From: Epiperipatus broadwayi
Lineage: Eukaryota; Onychophora; Udeonychophora; Euonychophora; Peripatidae
Length of the DNA: 64,000 nucleotides
Assembly (NCBI GenBank): GCA_028023455.1
Contig: JAQFVV010000031.1
Span: forward strand, 9,416,093 to 9,480,092
Direction of reading: 5' to 3'
Part shown: piece by piece, positions 10,097-21,625 of the stretch
Numbering within the stretch: the first letter of the stretch is position 1
Layout: the number at the start of each line of letters is the position of its first letter
Translations under genes and position numbers: made by a program
Notes under the pieces: generated by a model
The model's database searches: none
What the model was told of the DNA's origin: nothing
What the model saw: the letters and a program-made list of their open reading frames with translations, nothing else

Positions 10097-13000
10097 TATT
10101 ACCTTGCTGCTGGTAAGACCCAGATGTGTATCACATTTTTTGTTCAAGATTTACATTTCAAAGATGACAACATAAGTTCTGGAGAGTATTATTTTAATCT
10201 ATTCAAGATTGGAAATAGATTCAAGAGATATAATTTCCATTAATGTTAGGATTAGTAAAAAAAAACTAATTTAATAATGACATTTTTAAATTGAACAACA
10301 TACGTTCTTTTGTTTGTAAATCTGAGTTATGTTAATTACTCTCCAGAACCTTCTCTGGTATTGTAACAACTTAATAATACATGAATTATAAATTATAAAA
10401 TACAAAATATTTAGTAAATTGAATAAATATTATTTACATTTTTATATATCTGATACACACACACACATACATGATTATTTAAAGTTATGAAAATTTTAAA
10501 TATTTTCAATTTAAAACTAATATTCTTTATTCAAAAATAAGTATTTAAAACTTACAAAAGGGGGAGGGTAATCATGTGTATATGTGTACTTGCACTCAAC
10601 CTCTGGTTTAAGGTTTCTAATATCACCAGAGTGTGAAGCAAAAATGTGTATAACAGATTTTAATGCTTCACTATATTATCCTATTGTGATTCTTACTTAA
10701 AGCATATTAAAGGTATAAAAACAAATTTCAACTTTGATATCAAAATATTCAATTTTTTCTCACTCTTTGTTCTATATCTAAGAAACTAGGTGACTTACCA
10801 AAAAGATTAGTGTCCCATATGGATTTGCCTTGCATTTATTACTATCAAGTTTGAAGCAATTTGATTGAATATAGATCTATTAAATCTCTATTTTAAAATT
10901 ATGCTAACTTAAAAGTGATTTAAAAGTTTACAAACAAACATATCAACAAACAAACCGATTTTCCAACATAAATAAAAGCATTTAAAAATATATTTTACCG
11001 TAAGAAATTCAGCTTAAATCATTGAAACTTCATTGACATACATGAAATAAATTAAACAAATCTTACTGTCTATATATCACAGTTTATCATTGTGCATTTA
11101 CCTAAGATGTTGATTGATTAATTCAAGTTGATTTCTTTGGAGGGAGGGATTTCTTAATGTTAGTAATTTGTTTTTAATAAATCAGTTTGATAATGGTGAG
11201 CAAAAAAAGTAATTCTATTATGGTCATGCAGAAACTATATCTGACAAATCATCATCATTTTTGGACTTGTCTCATATATCTCATGATTGAGAACATTGCA
11301 GGATTCAAGCTTTCAGTTGATGCATTTTTGATGTTTTTTGGTACATGACCTTTGACAATTTCCAATGTACAGACATTCTGTTATCTTAAGTATAAATGAC
11401 ATAGTAATGAAAAATATTTTTAACAGCTATATTTTTGTAAGAAAAATAAATATCACTGAATTTGATATCAGAGATGATTGATCTAACTCAGAATTGTTAT
11501 GATGGAGAGTTTCTTATTTTTTTACCTGCATAATGCATTTTGTGTGCACTCTGCCTCTTACTCAATATCTAGTCTTTTTTATGTTGTATATAGCTATGTC
11601 AGCACATAATGAAAACACCCTTCCATCTTCCACTGTTTATTTTTTTCCAGTCATTAAATGCATTTATAAAAGCAAAATAAAATATTTCTATTATAAGCAT
11701 CAAATTTTCTTTCTGATTTTTGACAATACACCTAGGTCTCATTTTATGCGGATTATTTTAATGCAATTTTGAAGTTATGTGATTCATGTTTCTTCTTAAT
11801 ATTTTTCATGTTTCACTATATTTATTAGATATCAAGAAATTTAAATTATTAATAACTTATTTTGACTTGAAATACTTTTTTTCTTTCAAAAATATAACAT
11901 TATATTAGCAGCTAATGTGAATTTGGCCTGAAGCTGTATTTAGAATAAATAACCTACTTATACTAATGAGTAAATAATAATAATAGATTTATATTTACAT
12001 ATAAAAATATCGCAATAAATAATCAAAAATTTTAAACTTTTAAAATAAATATTTTGTTACATATAACAAATAAATAATGTAGATTTTTAAAATAAACTGA
12101 AAATACTATTTTTAATGATAATATATAATCTTTTTGTTTGATTGCAATCCTCATTTTTTTAATATAGAAACAAAATGTGAACATTTAAAATTTATTTCAG
12201 TAGTAAAAATCAGTTGTCAACAGAAAACCATTAACACAGCACAAGACTGAAATTGGCACTAGTTGCGTAAATGGGATGGAGCAGAATATGGTAAAAATTA
12301 GAGTGGGGAATGGAAAGTAAAGTGGCTACATTTTTCTGGGCATAATTGCTGAGAGATTCTTGACTTCATTCAAGAAGTTACATCACATCACACTGATGAA
12401 TCTGATTTCTTACCAGTTTACAAATGCACCACACATTCAAACTAGCGATAATGATTAAAATACATATGAAAAAATGTCAAATTAAATACTGTAGTTAATA
12501 AAATAAGTTAAAAAAGTTTGACTTGTACCAATTTTTTTCAAATATTTGATATTTTTTATTAGTCATACTTTATTTCCTTATTTTTGTAATGCAAATTTTA
12601 AAGTAATTTTTCCTTGCTGCATTGCTTTTATGTGAATTCTGAAAATTACAGACCCTATCCTCCCTTTTTCAAGGTAAGTTAAGTCTATTTTTGTGCGATT
12701 TTTTTTAATGCAGGTTTTCTGTGGAACCTATCTAATACATAAAATGAGACCCAAGTATATTTGAAATCAGAAAATAAAAAATCAAATTAATATTCATTTC
12801 ATATAACAAAACCTATAACTGTACAAGTCTTTTAATTTGGGGTTTCACTTTACAGTAAATTAATTTTCTTTTGTATTTTTTAATTACATATTCATCTTAA
12901 TGTGATATGTGATCGGCCATGAGAATTGTATTTACTTTTACTTTACTACTTCTGGATCTGCCTTGTTATTTGGATTAAATTAAATTACAATGTAGAACTG

Positions 13001-13123
13001 ATACCATGCTTAATTGGTAGACATTTCAGCACTATCATGGTATTAGATTTGCTTACCCAACTCAAAATTATGTGTATATATAAAACCCAAATATTTGTGT
13101 TACTCTTTAATATGATTTAACAT
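10097..13123. other. AT-rich stretch; weak inverted similarity only
   Basis: No supported gene over about 3 kb. The segment near 11693-11757 resembles the reverse complement of about 12735-12800 (shared core CATAAAATGAGACC with flanking similarity), suggesting an old inverted repeat. Frames at 11533-11772 and 12926-13120 have no recognisable domains. Confidence 0.4.
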
Positions 13124-13146
13124 TCTTAATATTAAAATTATATCAT

Positions 13147-13181
<35 letters not shown>

Positions 13182-13196
13182 ATTTTAATATTAAGA
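13124..13196. repeat. Hairpin with (TA)n loop
   Basis: TCTTAATATTAAAATTATA at 13124-13142 is the reverse complement of 13178-13196, with about 30 bp of TA repeat between them. Confidence 0.85.
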
Positions 13197-13256
13197 TATG
13201 TATAAATATATATATATAACTATAAGTTATATGTATTTTTAAATTATATAATAATA

Positions 13257-13420
13257 ATTCAAACAAATATATTTAACACAGTATTCAAAATTAAATAATA
13301 TATTCTTTACCAGAAGTACTTAACAGTTGATAAAGATTGTCAGTGAAACAATTGAAAGTACTTCTGGTAAAGAATATATTATTTAATTTTGAATACTGTG
13401 TTAAATATATTTGTTTGAAT
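13257..13420. repeat. Perfect 64-bp inverted repeat (hairpin)
   Basis: Bases 13257-13320 are the exact reverse complement of 13357-13420, separated by a 36-bp loop. TA repeats follow on the right and an AT-rich hairpin precedes on the left. Perfect arms imply recent formation or ongoing arm-to-arm correction. No coding capacity. Confidence 0.95.
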
Positions 13421-13421
13421 T

Positions 13422-13454
13422 ATATATATATATATATATATAAATATATATTGT

Positions 13455-13491
<37 letters not shown>
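13422..13491. repeat. (TA)n microsatellite, two blocks
   Basis: TA runs at about 13422-13450 and 13459-13491, separated by TTGTTTGAA. They form the tail side of the adjacent SINE candidate and touch the right arm of the perfect hairpin. Confidence 0.9.
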
Positions 13492-13495
<4 letters not shown>

Positions 13496-13770
13496 ACTGG
13501 GTTCACTCCGCAGAAGATCTTACTTACACTGCAAATGTTTTGGCTGGTTTCAAACTTCTTTATAATACATTTATAATCTTATTGAATTATAAATATTACG
13601 TAAATAAACTGGCACGTTCGAGCAAAGTGGAAAATATTATTGATAGCTTTAACTATCAACAATACCCACGATCAGATTGTGGCCCACCTCAGCTGCTAGA
13701 TTCAAACCCCTACTATCCAAACACTATTTGTTTTGGAGTAAACCCTGGGCACCAGCTAATCTAAGACTAA
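13487..13770 (-). repeat. tRNA-derived SINE candidate with (TA)n tail
   Basis: On the minus strand GGTTTGAATCTAG (13708-13696) resembles an RNA polymerase III B box and lies near the upstream end. The opposite end terminates at a (TA)n tract through the junction (TA)nTTGTACTGGG in plus orientation. The apparent 90-codon plus frame across it is not considered a gene. The A box is not convincing, so the SINE call is moderate. Confidence 0.45.
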
Positions 13771-13860
13771 CGTATTCGGACAGCAGGCTCATAATCCAGC
13801 ACTCAAAACATTCCCTAAAACTAGCTGTCCAAATTTTAATTCAATAAGAAAATATTATTT

Positions 13861-15060
13861 AATTAATGGTGAAAGAATTGGTAAAAGAATTGGTAAAAAA
13901 GAATTAGTAAAAAGAATTGATAAAAAAAAATGACCGACAAAGAAAGTTTTAGTTTAAACATGATTTATTTTAACTAACATTAATTATACTAAATTTAAAC
14001 ATCTTTATAATTTTTTTTAACTCACATAATATTGGTATTTTTATCACGCACATATTTTATTCATATACTCACATATATAATAATAAATCATTAAATAGTA
14101 TTTGAAAAGTAAACATACATATCAATAGTTCATTTTATGTATGATATAGAGTTCATATCCTTGACTCTTGGAAGATTCACACAAATGCAATGGCTGCTGT
14201 ATAAATGAAAATAAGAAAATGTTTTACCTTGGATTTTGAACATAGATTTAGAACTTTGTTTTCTTCTTGGTTGCTGCTTCCATTATGAATATTTCCAGCT
14301 GGCTGGGACATTTTCTTGAGGAGTTTCATTATTATTCATTTTATTATTATTGGAGACAATTAAACATTGACGGAGAATTTCCAAGCTGTTACGCAGACAC
14401 GGGCAGATCTTGCAGATCTTATTGGACTAAGGGCTGAAGTAAGATCGAATGTTCCCAAAAGCTGCTCAGCACTGCATTTGTTTTTGGATACATAATAAAC
14501 TGCACTGTTATCTCTAGACTAGACTGAATGTCCAATAAAAATTTGTCTATTTATATATGCGAAGTGTTTTTGTTTTGATATTCTCCGGTAGTATGTGTTG
14601 TTGAAATTCCTTTGATAATCTCATGTTTATGAAGATCATTTAATTTAGTAGCAGCCATGCAAACATGTTGTTTTTACATTTTAATCAATAGCCATCGCAG
14701 AGTGTTTTTTAATTTTTAACTTTCATTTATTATTTTTTATTTCTTTAATACAGATATAATTATTTTACATTTGCACGCACATATATAATTTTATTATACA
14801 AGTCAAAATTAGTTTTGAAATTACTTTTTCTTTAATTCATTTATATTTTGAAACTTTTACCTATTTATTTTAGGAATACTAATAAGAAAAACTTTACTTC
14901 CTTATATAAAACTTTTAGTTTAACTTTCTAATGAAAACCCCTTCCCACTTTTAATCAATTATTTTCCAATTTTTATTTCAAACTCTTTTATGAAAGATTT
15001 TTATTTTAATAATTTTTTTAGACAAAATTATTTTATATACATGTGCCAATTCGGCCTTGG
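13861..15060 (+). repeat. Dispersed ~1.2-kb repeat, copy A
   Basis: Matches the reverse complement of 40240-41543 along most of its length. Landmarks shared by both copies: TTAATGGTGAAA at one end, the GACCGACAAA block, GTAGAACTTTG or TTAGAACTTTG with TTGTTTTCTT, AATATTTCCAGC, TTATTATTATTGGAGACAAT, GCAGATCTTGC, ACTTTTAATCAATTATTTT, and ATGTGCCAATT at the other end. No ORF. TG...CA-like ends (TGGTGAAA...TGTGCCA) are compatible with a solo LTR, but no target-site duplication was found and similarity extends a few bases past both ends. Confidence 0.75.
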
Positions 15061-16022
15061 CACTATATATATATATATATCGCTGGTGTTTAATTTTCTT
15101 ACTATAATGTTACATTGTCTTTAGGAAGTTCTGTATTACAAAAAAAAACTACTGTTATTTGCCAACGTATCTACCTAAAAATACATATATATATATATTT
15201 AGGTGCTAGGAAAAATCAATGACAAATGTGCCATGATATTGTAATGCAACATATTCTACTGTCAGACCTGTGATATAATGAATAAAATCTTTTATTCATT
15301 TACAAGCCTTTATAACGATGTCTGAATAGAATATCATGCCAATGAGCATAAATGAAGCAGTGTCACTCATATCAGTATATAAACTTATTAGACATTCTTA
15401 TAATTGCTTGGAAATGAACAAAATTAATTTCATTTTCATTCATTATATCACAATTGTGACTCTTGAAAGGCATTGCATTAATATGAGAGATCAATTAAGT
15501 CAGGTCTTTATCTCTCTGATTATATGTTAATGTTATTTGACACTGTTTAATTTGTTATATATATATATGCAATCAAAAAGTAATGATAAAAAAAGCATTA
15601 AAAGGCGTGATCTACAATAATTTATAATATTTTATACTGGTATATGACACCTCACTAAAAAAAATCAGTCAATCAGTTATAAAAGTGCAATGGTTTTCTT
15701 TTCAGCATTTTTTAAATAATGAATCGCTACTAGTCTCCCAATGTAATGTATAAAGCTGTAATTATAAATGTTAATCTTATAAATATTAAACTTAACCTTG
15801 CAGTAAATAAGTCTAAGACAGAGTTGAAAACAATTGTGAAGTATAATAGTTTATTTGAAAATTAATAGCAATTACTAAACCACTAAATCATAAACCAGAT
15901 ATGCATGATATAAATTGGAAATAATATAAATTTAATGTGATATAAATAAAATGTGATACTGTGCTAAATTAGCAATTAATGTGAAACCAAAAATGTTGTT
16001 GCATCAAACTGCATGACAGCAA
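15061..16022. other. AT-rich spacer with short TA tracts
   Basis: Contains TA runs near 15064-15080, 15185-15199 and 15558-15568 and a small palindrome CCTAAAAATACATATATA...ATTTAGG around 15174-15204. No gene recognised. Confidence 0.5.
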
Positions 16023-16483
16023 TGTATATACAAATAGATAACATAAGTCCAATGGCAAAAATGGACCAATATATAATGATGCTCATTGAATCCAATTACT
16101 CTCATAATGGATGGTGATCTTGGCATAAATAGTCAAACGACTTACGAGATAAGGCTGATAACAAGTGTCAAAGCTGAACAGTAGTACACTGGTCACCCAC
16201 TATATGGTTGAGTATGTCAAAGCTGTCAGTGTACAGACTAAAATGTCACCCTACAGGCTGTCACAGTACAGCTGAAAATGGTAGGTAAACTTATGTGGGC
16301 ACCTGAAGTCCATTCATTCCATAGTTGCAATCCAATGACAATCTATACTCTGCCAATGCTAGCAGGCAAAGTTATACTATTATATATAGTGTAAATATGT
16401 GATTGTACATTTGTTTCATTAATAAATATGTATTAGTCATATTTTATGAGTTGTTTATATAAATATCGAGCAGAAACACAACA
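16023..16483 (+). repeat. 5' LTR, TGTATATAC...CACAACA
   Basis: First of the pair. Conserved internal landmarks include GTCACAGTACAGCTG, TATAGTGTAAATAT and TAGATAAC. Divergence from the partner is substantial by eye. Confidence 0.7.
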
Positions 16484-16849
16484 TATTGACAAAATCCATT
16501 TTTTTTACCCACAAGGCTGAAAGAAAAAAGTTTTAAATGACACGAGCTTGCACCCATGAGCGGTTAGATCTTTTGTCATTAATCTGAAAAATATTGACAG
16601 CTAATATTATATGCATATCAATAAATATTTTAAAAATCAAATGTGATCTATTACTTGTTCATTATTAAAGAAGAATCAGACTTTTTTTCTTTCACAGAAA
16701 AAATGAGAAAAAAAAATCAAAATGATTAAAATTGGCTTATTAGAAGAGTTTGATCCAGCATATTCTGAAAATTGTCTGACCTAGGATCATATGCATGCTA
16801 ATCAAATTAAAAAGCCTGACTTAAAATTACCACATTTCCCATCACCAGA

Positions 16850-17400
16850 TCTTAGGCTGCCCCCATGCTTATGTCTGATCTTGATTTTGATAAAGAATTG
16901 TCTCTACTGAAAAATTTTTTGTGCCCAAAACCCTTAATGATAATGCAGATATCACTTCAATATTTATATTCAAGAGGAAAATGAGATTTCACTATTAAAG
17001 TGAGGAAGCTAGCACTGACATGTGATTTTAGATTTTAAGACTTTCTCTACAAAAATCTGAGAAATCATTTCATTTTGGGAATTAAAGACCTTAATCTTAA
17101 AATTAAGCTGTTAATGGATCCTGATATCACGTTTGATTCAGCAGTCTCTCAAGTGATTTTAGCAAACTCAATAGTGAATTGAACAATTCCATTGAAGAAA
17201 ATGAACTACAGTATGGAAATTGTCAATCAGAATACTGGGTCAAACAATTACCAGCTGACAATAAAAAACACTGCCTAAAAAAATCAGCAACAATGACTAA
17301 AAAAATTTACAGATATGATGAATCAATATACACACACACTGAATGTCCATACCAGCATACAGTATGCTATATTGAATGTTAGTCACACAAAAATATCATT
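16850..17400 (+). pseudogene. gag: Gag remnant with eroded zinc knuckles
   Basis: Plus-strand fragments with stops and frame changes. The 17179-17382 frame ends with a stretch whose spacing fits a CCHC zinc knuckle, in which most metal ligands are replaced (tyrosines are common) and only the last Cys of the first knuckle remains, followed by the start of a second Cys-containing knuckle. Position between the 5' LTR and the protease remnant supports Gag. Resemblance to Ty3/gypsy Gag is inferred from order and motif spacing. Confidence 0.5.
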
Positions 17401-17639
17401 TTTAAAGGAAAAAATAAATTTCTAATAAAGAAATGAAAAAATCCATTCCAAAAATTCAGAAAAGCAATATAAAATCAAATTATATTAAAGCCTGTACAAA
17501 TAATGTCAAAGGCGTCAATTCAGTTTTCAAACAATAATAATGGAATTGGACATTGTCTGCAGTGACCATTGTGTCAAAAAGATATATGCCATTTTTAAGA
17601 GAAAAAAATATATCACTTTCATCCTAGCAGAAGAGTGAT

Positions 17640-17965
17640 TATTGACTAGCAAGGCAATCAAATATCACTTGTGGGTCAAACAAGAGTTAAAGTTAGTATG
17701 GCTAATAAAACTATATATTTGCCTGTGATTGTGTCATCAGGTAAATATAGCAATATAAGCCATGACTGTTTCAGTCACTTAGGCTTTACAGTGTCTAAAG
17801 TAAACCAGCTCATAAATATAAATACAAAGATTCTACCCAGAAGTAGCTGTTAATAAACCAGGTTTGAACCTTATCATGAAAGTAAATGGGCAAAAAATTG
17901 ATGTGTTCACATCCTATGCTGAATGTTTAAGGGAACCACCAAATGAGTTTCAGAAGTTATGACCC
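17640..17965 (+). pseudogene. pol: Protease end / RT start remnant of Ty3-like Pol
   Basis: The frame at 17671-17853 reads VKVSMANKTIYLPVIVSSGKY followed by a degraded form of the LLGRDWL-type motif (here NISHDCF), which closes the retropepsin region of Ty3/gypsy polyproteins. After a frame change near 17850, PGLNLIMKVNGQKIDVF and LREPPNEFQKL resemble the conserved stretch preceding RT domain 1. The retropepsin active-site triad is not present. A short basic, Pro/Thr-rich stretch at about 18165-18250 may be the polyprotein C-terminus. Everything between is deleted. Confidence 0.5.
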
Positions 17966-18337
17966 AAAAGGAAATGATCACAAACAGTGGTGATTCAAAC
18001 AGCAGTTCCAAAAGCAACATCACAAAAACAGGAACTAATTATGGTTGAATTATGCAGCTTCAGCCATTAGTAAAGACTTGTCAACTATCAGTCATTAGAC
18101 ATCAATGATGAATCATCAGCTAGCACTTATGAATCTACAAAATTAAGTTTCCAGATCTGTAAATGAAGACCCTGAACCTGTTGATAAAGTCACTGAATCT
18201 GATGAAACCAGAATGCCATGAAGATGTCCTACCAAAGCAACTGAATGATTATGTTCTCCAGAGCTAATTTCAACCAGGTAGAAATGTTATATCATACCTT
18301 GCCTTCAAATGATGGATTAGTTAATCCCTTGGACCAA

Positions 18338-18800
18338 TGTATATACTAATAAATAACATATGATCAATGTTAAAAAGATGCCAATAGATAATGATGATCA
18401 TTAAATTTGCTCTCATCATGAATGGGGATCTGGCCATAAATAATCAATCCATTTGAAGGTAAGGGTAATATGCTGGTTTCCTACTATACAATTAAAGCAA
18501 TAAAACAAATTTGTGTTAGAAATGGAAGCCACTAAAACCTAAGTCAGGCATGAGGCAAGCTGTCAGATTATGAATGAAAGTGTCCCTGTACCTACTCATG
18601 AGAGGTTGTCACAGTACAACTGGAAGTGGTAGATAAACTTATAAGGGTATCTGAAATTTCCTTCTTTCAAATGATAACAGATGTAGGTACATTAGGTATA
18701 GTGTAAATATATAATTGTATACTAGTGTCATTGTTAAATATATATTAATTATATTTATGCAAGATTGTGTTTATATACATATACCACAGTAAGCACAACA
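18338..18800 (+). repeat. 3' LTR, TGTATATAC...CACAACA
   Basis: Second of the LTR pair. Shares the start, the end and several interior blocks with 16023-16483. Confidence 0.7.
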
Positions 18801-19773
18801 CAAATTATAAAAATACTATAATATACAAACTTATTAAATTTTAGAATGTTGGTATGATGGCAAACATTTTTTCCCCAGTAAATTTAACATTCTCAGTTTT
18901 CAAACATTAATTTATGTAACCAACATTTTATTTATGATTTAAATACAGTTTAGTGTCAATATGTACAGAAATTTTTCTTTGTATTTTTCCCCCCAAAATG
19001 TTTTATATTATTTATAATAAATATACCTGCCATTGCTACTTGTAATATAGAAGTAGGTAATTTGTAATTAAAGTAAGATATAATTTTTTGCTAAAATGGA
19101 AAAACCCTTTAAACTATGGATGTGAACTTTAAAAATGTTATGGTTGACAGTCTTGTGTTGCATCAGAATGCCTTAAATCACTATGAAAAATTTAACTGAG
19201 CATCCAGGTACACAATTCAATGCTTTTCAGTAAAAACAGAAAATAATTGTATATATTCTGAAACAATTACAGTCAAAAATATTAAATGAACTGTTGAAAA
19301 ACAATGTTAGAAATAAATATTTAATTGTAAAATATATGTTTAAATGTGCTTTCTCAATTTATTATTGCCATTTTTATGTTTATATAATAATCATAATTTA
19401 TATGTGCATACAATACTCAGAAAGCATCTATTATATATATGAATGTTGACATTTTTTGCATAGCACATTTTATATACATTGTACATGAGAATAGCTTTGA
19501 ACATCTGAACACTATACAAATTCCAATAATTATTGAATCTGTTTAGATTAAAATTTATCCTTTCTATTGAAAAAAGGATTTAGTAAGTATTTCATTAAAT
19601 ATTCCCCATATGTAAAAATTTTATTTTTACACTGAAACATTTTTTATTTTAAATATATTGGGAATCTTGACATAATTTATTGTAAATTGAAGCTTTCAAA
19701 TGATAGGCATTTTAAAAATATAAAGATAAATATTTATATAAAATTCTTGCCTATAAAAAGCGCATTGGGTATT
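18801..19773. other. AT-rich spacer, nothing recognised
   Basis: About 970 bp with no supported ORF, RNA gene or repeat partner in the window. Confidence 0.5.
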
Positions 19774-20222
19774 TTCAAACAGTAGTTTTAGGTTATGCAT
19801 ACTGTGGCTACTAGGTGACACTGCAGAACCACCAGGAAGCATGCCAGTGATAAATTTCTATACAAAAATGGCTGAGATCGATGGAAAATTAAAATTAAAA
19901 TGCCTAAGGCAAGACATTTCAAAAGAAGTGTGAGCCTATGAAATTAAAATGCCTAAGGCAAATCAAGTGAAATAATATGTAAATTTTAAAAAAGAGTACA
20001 CACACACAAAATCAGTAAAAATACGTAAAATATGTAAATTTAAAAAAAGTACACACACACACACAAAATCGGCAAAAATACATGAGTTTTAAAAACATAC
20101 GCAGACACACAGAATCAGTAAAAATACATAAAATTCCCTCCCCCAGCGATAAATTGAAATGGCTCAAAAATAAATAAAATACAAATTAAAAAATCGCTCA
20201 AAAATAAGTAAAATACAAATTG

Positions 20223-20635
20223 TAATTATAAATTTTATTAAACGCACATTATTATATTAAGTAATATTTACTAAGGCTGTAACCTTAGGAATAAGCGTCT
20301 GAAAAATTCAAAGGTAGGGACCTCTACAGGTCTTAAACACAAGCTTATGCTATGAAGAAAAGAGGGAATCCTTCTTTACTTCAATCTACTTTTATATATG
20401 AATAGGTGAAACTGAAGTGGTTAGATCTAAGAGTGTGAAGCTATTCAATACTTCACTAATTAAGTCCACAATTCTTATAATACATTAATACTCGCAAAAT
20501 CTTATGATTTACTACGAGTCAATGGAAAGATCTTATAGTAAGAAATCTATTATGATAATTTAAAGTTTTAATTATAAATTTTATTAAACGCACATTATTA
20601 TATTAAGTAATATTTACTAAGGCTGTAACCTTAGG
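20223..20635 (+). mobile_element. 413-bp insertion with identical 67-bp terminal direct repeats
   Basis: Present in the left arm of the giant inverted repeat and absent from the right arm, where the flanks are joined. The left arm reads ACAAATTG-insert-AAAAACAG; the right arm reads, in reverse complement, ACAAATTGCAAAAACAG. The first and last 67 bp (20223-20289 and 20569-20635) are identical to each other, from TAATTATAAATT to AACCTTAGG. The interior of about 280 bp has no ORF. The form resembles a miniature LTR-type element (TRIM), but TG...CA ends, a primer-binding site and a target duplication are not apparent. Confidence 0.75.
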
Positions 20636-20646
20636 AAAAACAGAAA

Positions 20647-20657
20647 TCCCCCCCCCC
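20647..20657. repeat. Poly(C) tract, mirrored by poly(G) at 24439-24452
   Basis: A rare G/C homopolymer in this AT-rich region, kept in both arms of the inverted repeat and slightly different in length. Confidence 0.85.
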
Positions 20658-21625
20658 ATTTCTTTATATGTGTGAATTGGTTACCTTGAAATTGTCACTC
20701 TTATGCAAAGAAAAGCAAATGTTAGATAACTTAAGAATTAAATAATTTAAAAAAATAGCAAAGCTTAAAAAGATATAACCTTGCCACTCTCTTTGCATAT
20801 ATGTCTGTGTGAAAACCCACACACAAGGTAATGTTTATGTCTATTATTTCAATTTATAACTTTAAATTGGTAATTATTTATGCATGCTTTAACTATATAT
20901 ATCAGCTAGTATTATTTTAAGTAGAGATTTATATAAATATACACACATACATGCATTTACATATTATTATCATTTTATTAAATTGCTTTTAATTAATATA
21001 CACTAACTTGGATGGATTTAAACTAAGAAAAATATACTACTATGGAACATAGTAGGTGAAACGTTATGATAGCTAAAGAATACTGTTTCAATATTAAAAG
21101 TTGCAAAATAAAATTGACGTAATAGACCTCTCACATTAAAAAATATAATCACTTGGCAAAATGAAATGTGACATGAAACACACTCACATCTGACTAATTT
21201 CTAAATTGGATTTGTAACATCCAAAAAAAAACCAAGTACAACACACACACACAAAACCCACAAATACTTACAAAAGCTAGATATCATAGGCAATTTGAAA
21301 GTAGGCAAAAAACCATTCAAATTTTGAAACTTTTGCAAAAAAATTATTTGGAGAAGTTTGTTCAAACAGATTGCTGATGATTATAAAAATACAATGTGGA
21401 TAGTTTCTATGTAGGCAAAAAGAACATTCAAACATTGAGACATCAAAAACAGTTATAATGATGGAATATTTTTTAAAAGTGTACACACAGATCAAAAACA
21501 TTGCTCAAAATACATGTCTTAAAAAGTACACATACACATCAAAAACAGTTGTAAGGACATTAAATAACTAAATTTAATATTAAACTTCATTCTGAATCAA
21601 TCATAGCATAATTCATCTGCATAAA

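Larger units (their letters stand above)
16023..18800 (+). mobile_element. Decayed Ty3/gypsy-like LTR retrotransposon
   Basis: Direct repeats at 16023-16483 and 18338-18800 both begin TGTATATAC and end CACAACA, have nearly equal lengths (461 and 463 bp) and align along their length with many substitutions. The 1.85-kb interior shows plus-strand remnants in normal order: Gag with zinc-knuckle-like spacing, the protease end, the region leading into reverse transcriptase, then a basic tail. Most of RT, RNase H and integrase is deleted. No clear primer-binding site, polypurine tract or target-site duplication was identified, consistent with age. Confidence 0.7.

Noticed and set aside
13492-13764. 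90-codon plus ORF looking moderately non-repetitive
   Set aside because: Lies across a SINE candidate with a B box on the other strand and begins at a (TA)n junction; no domain recognised.
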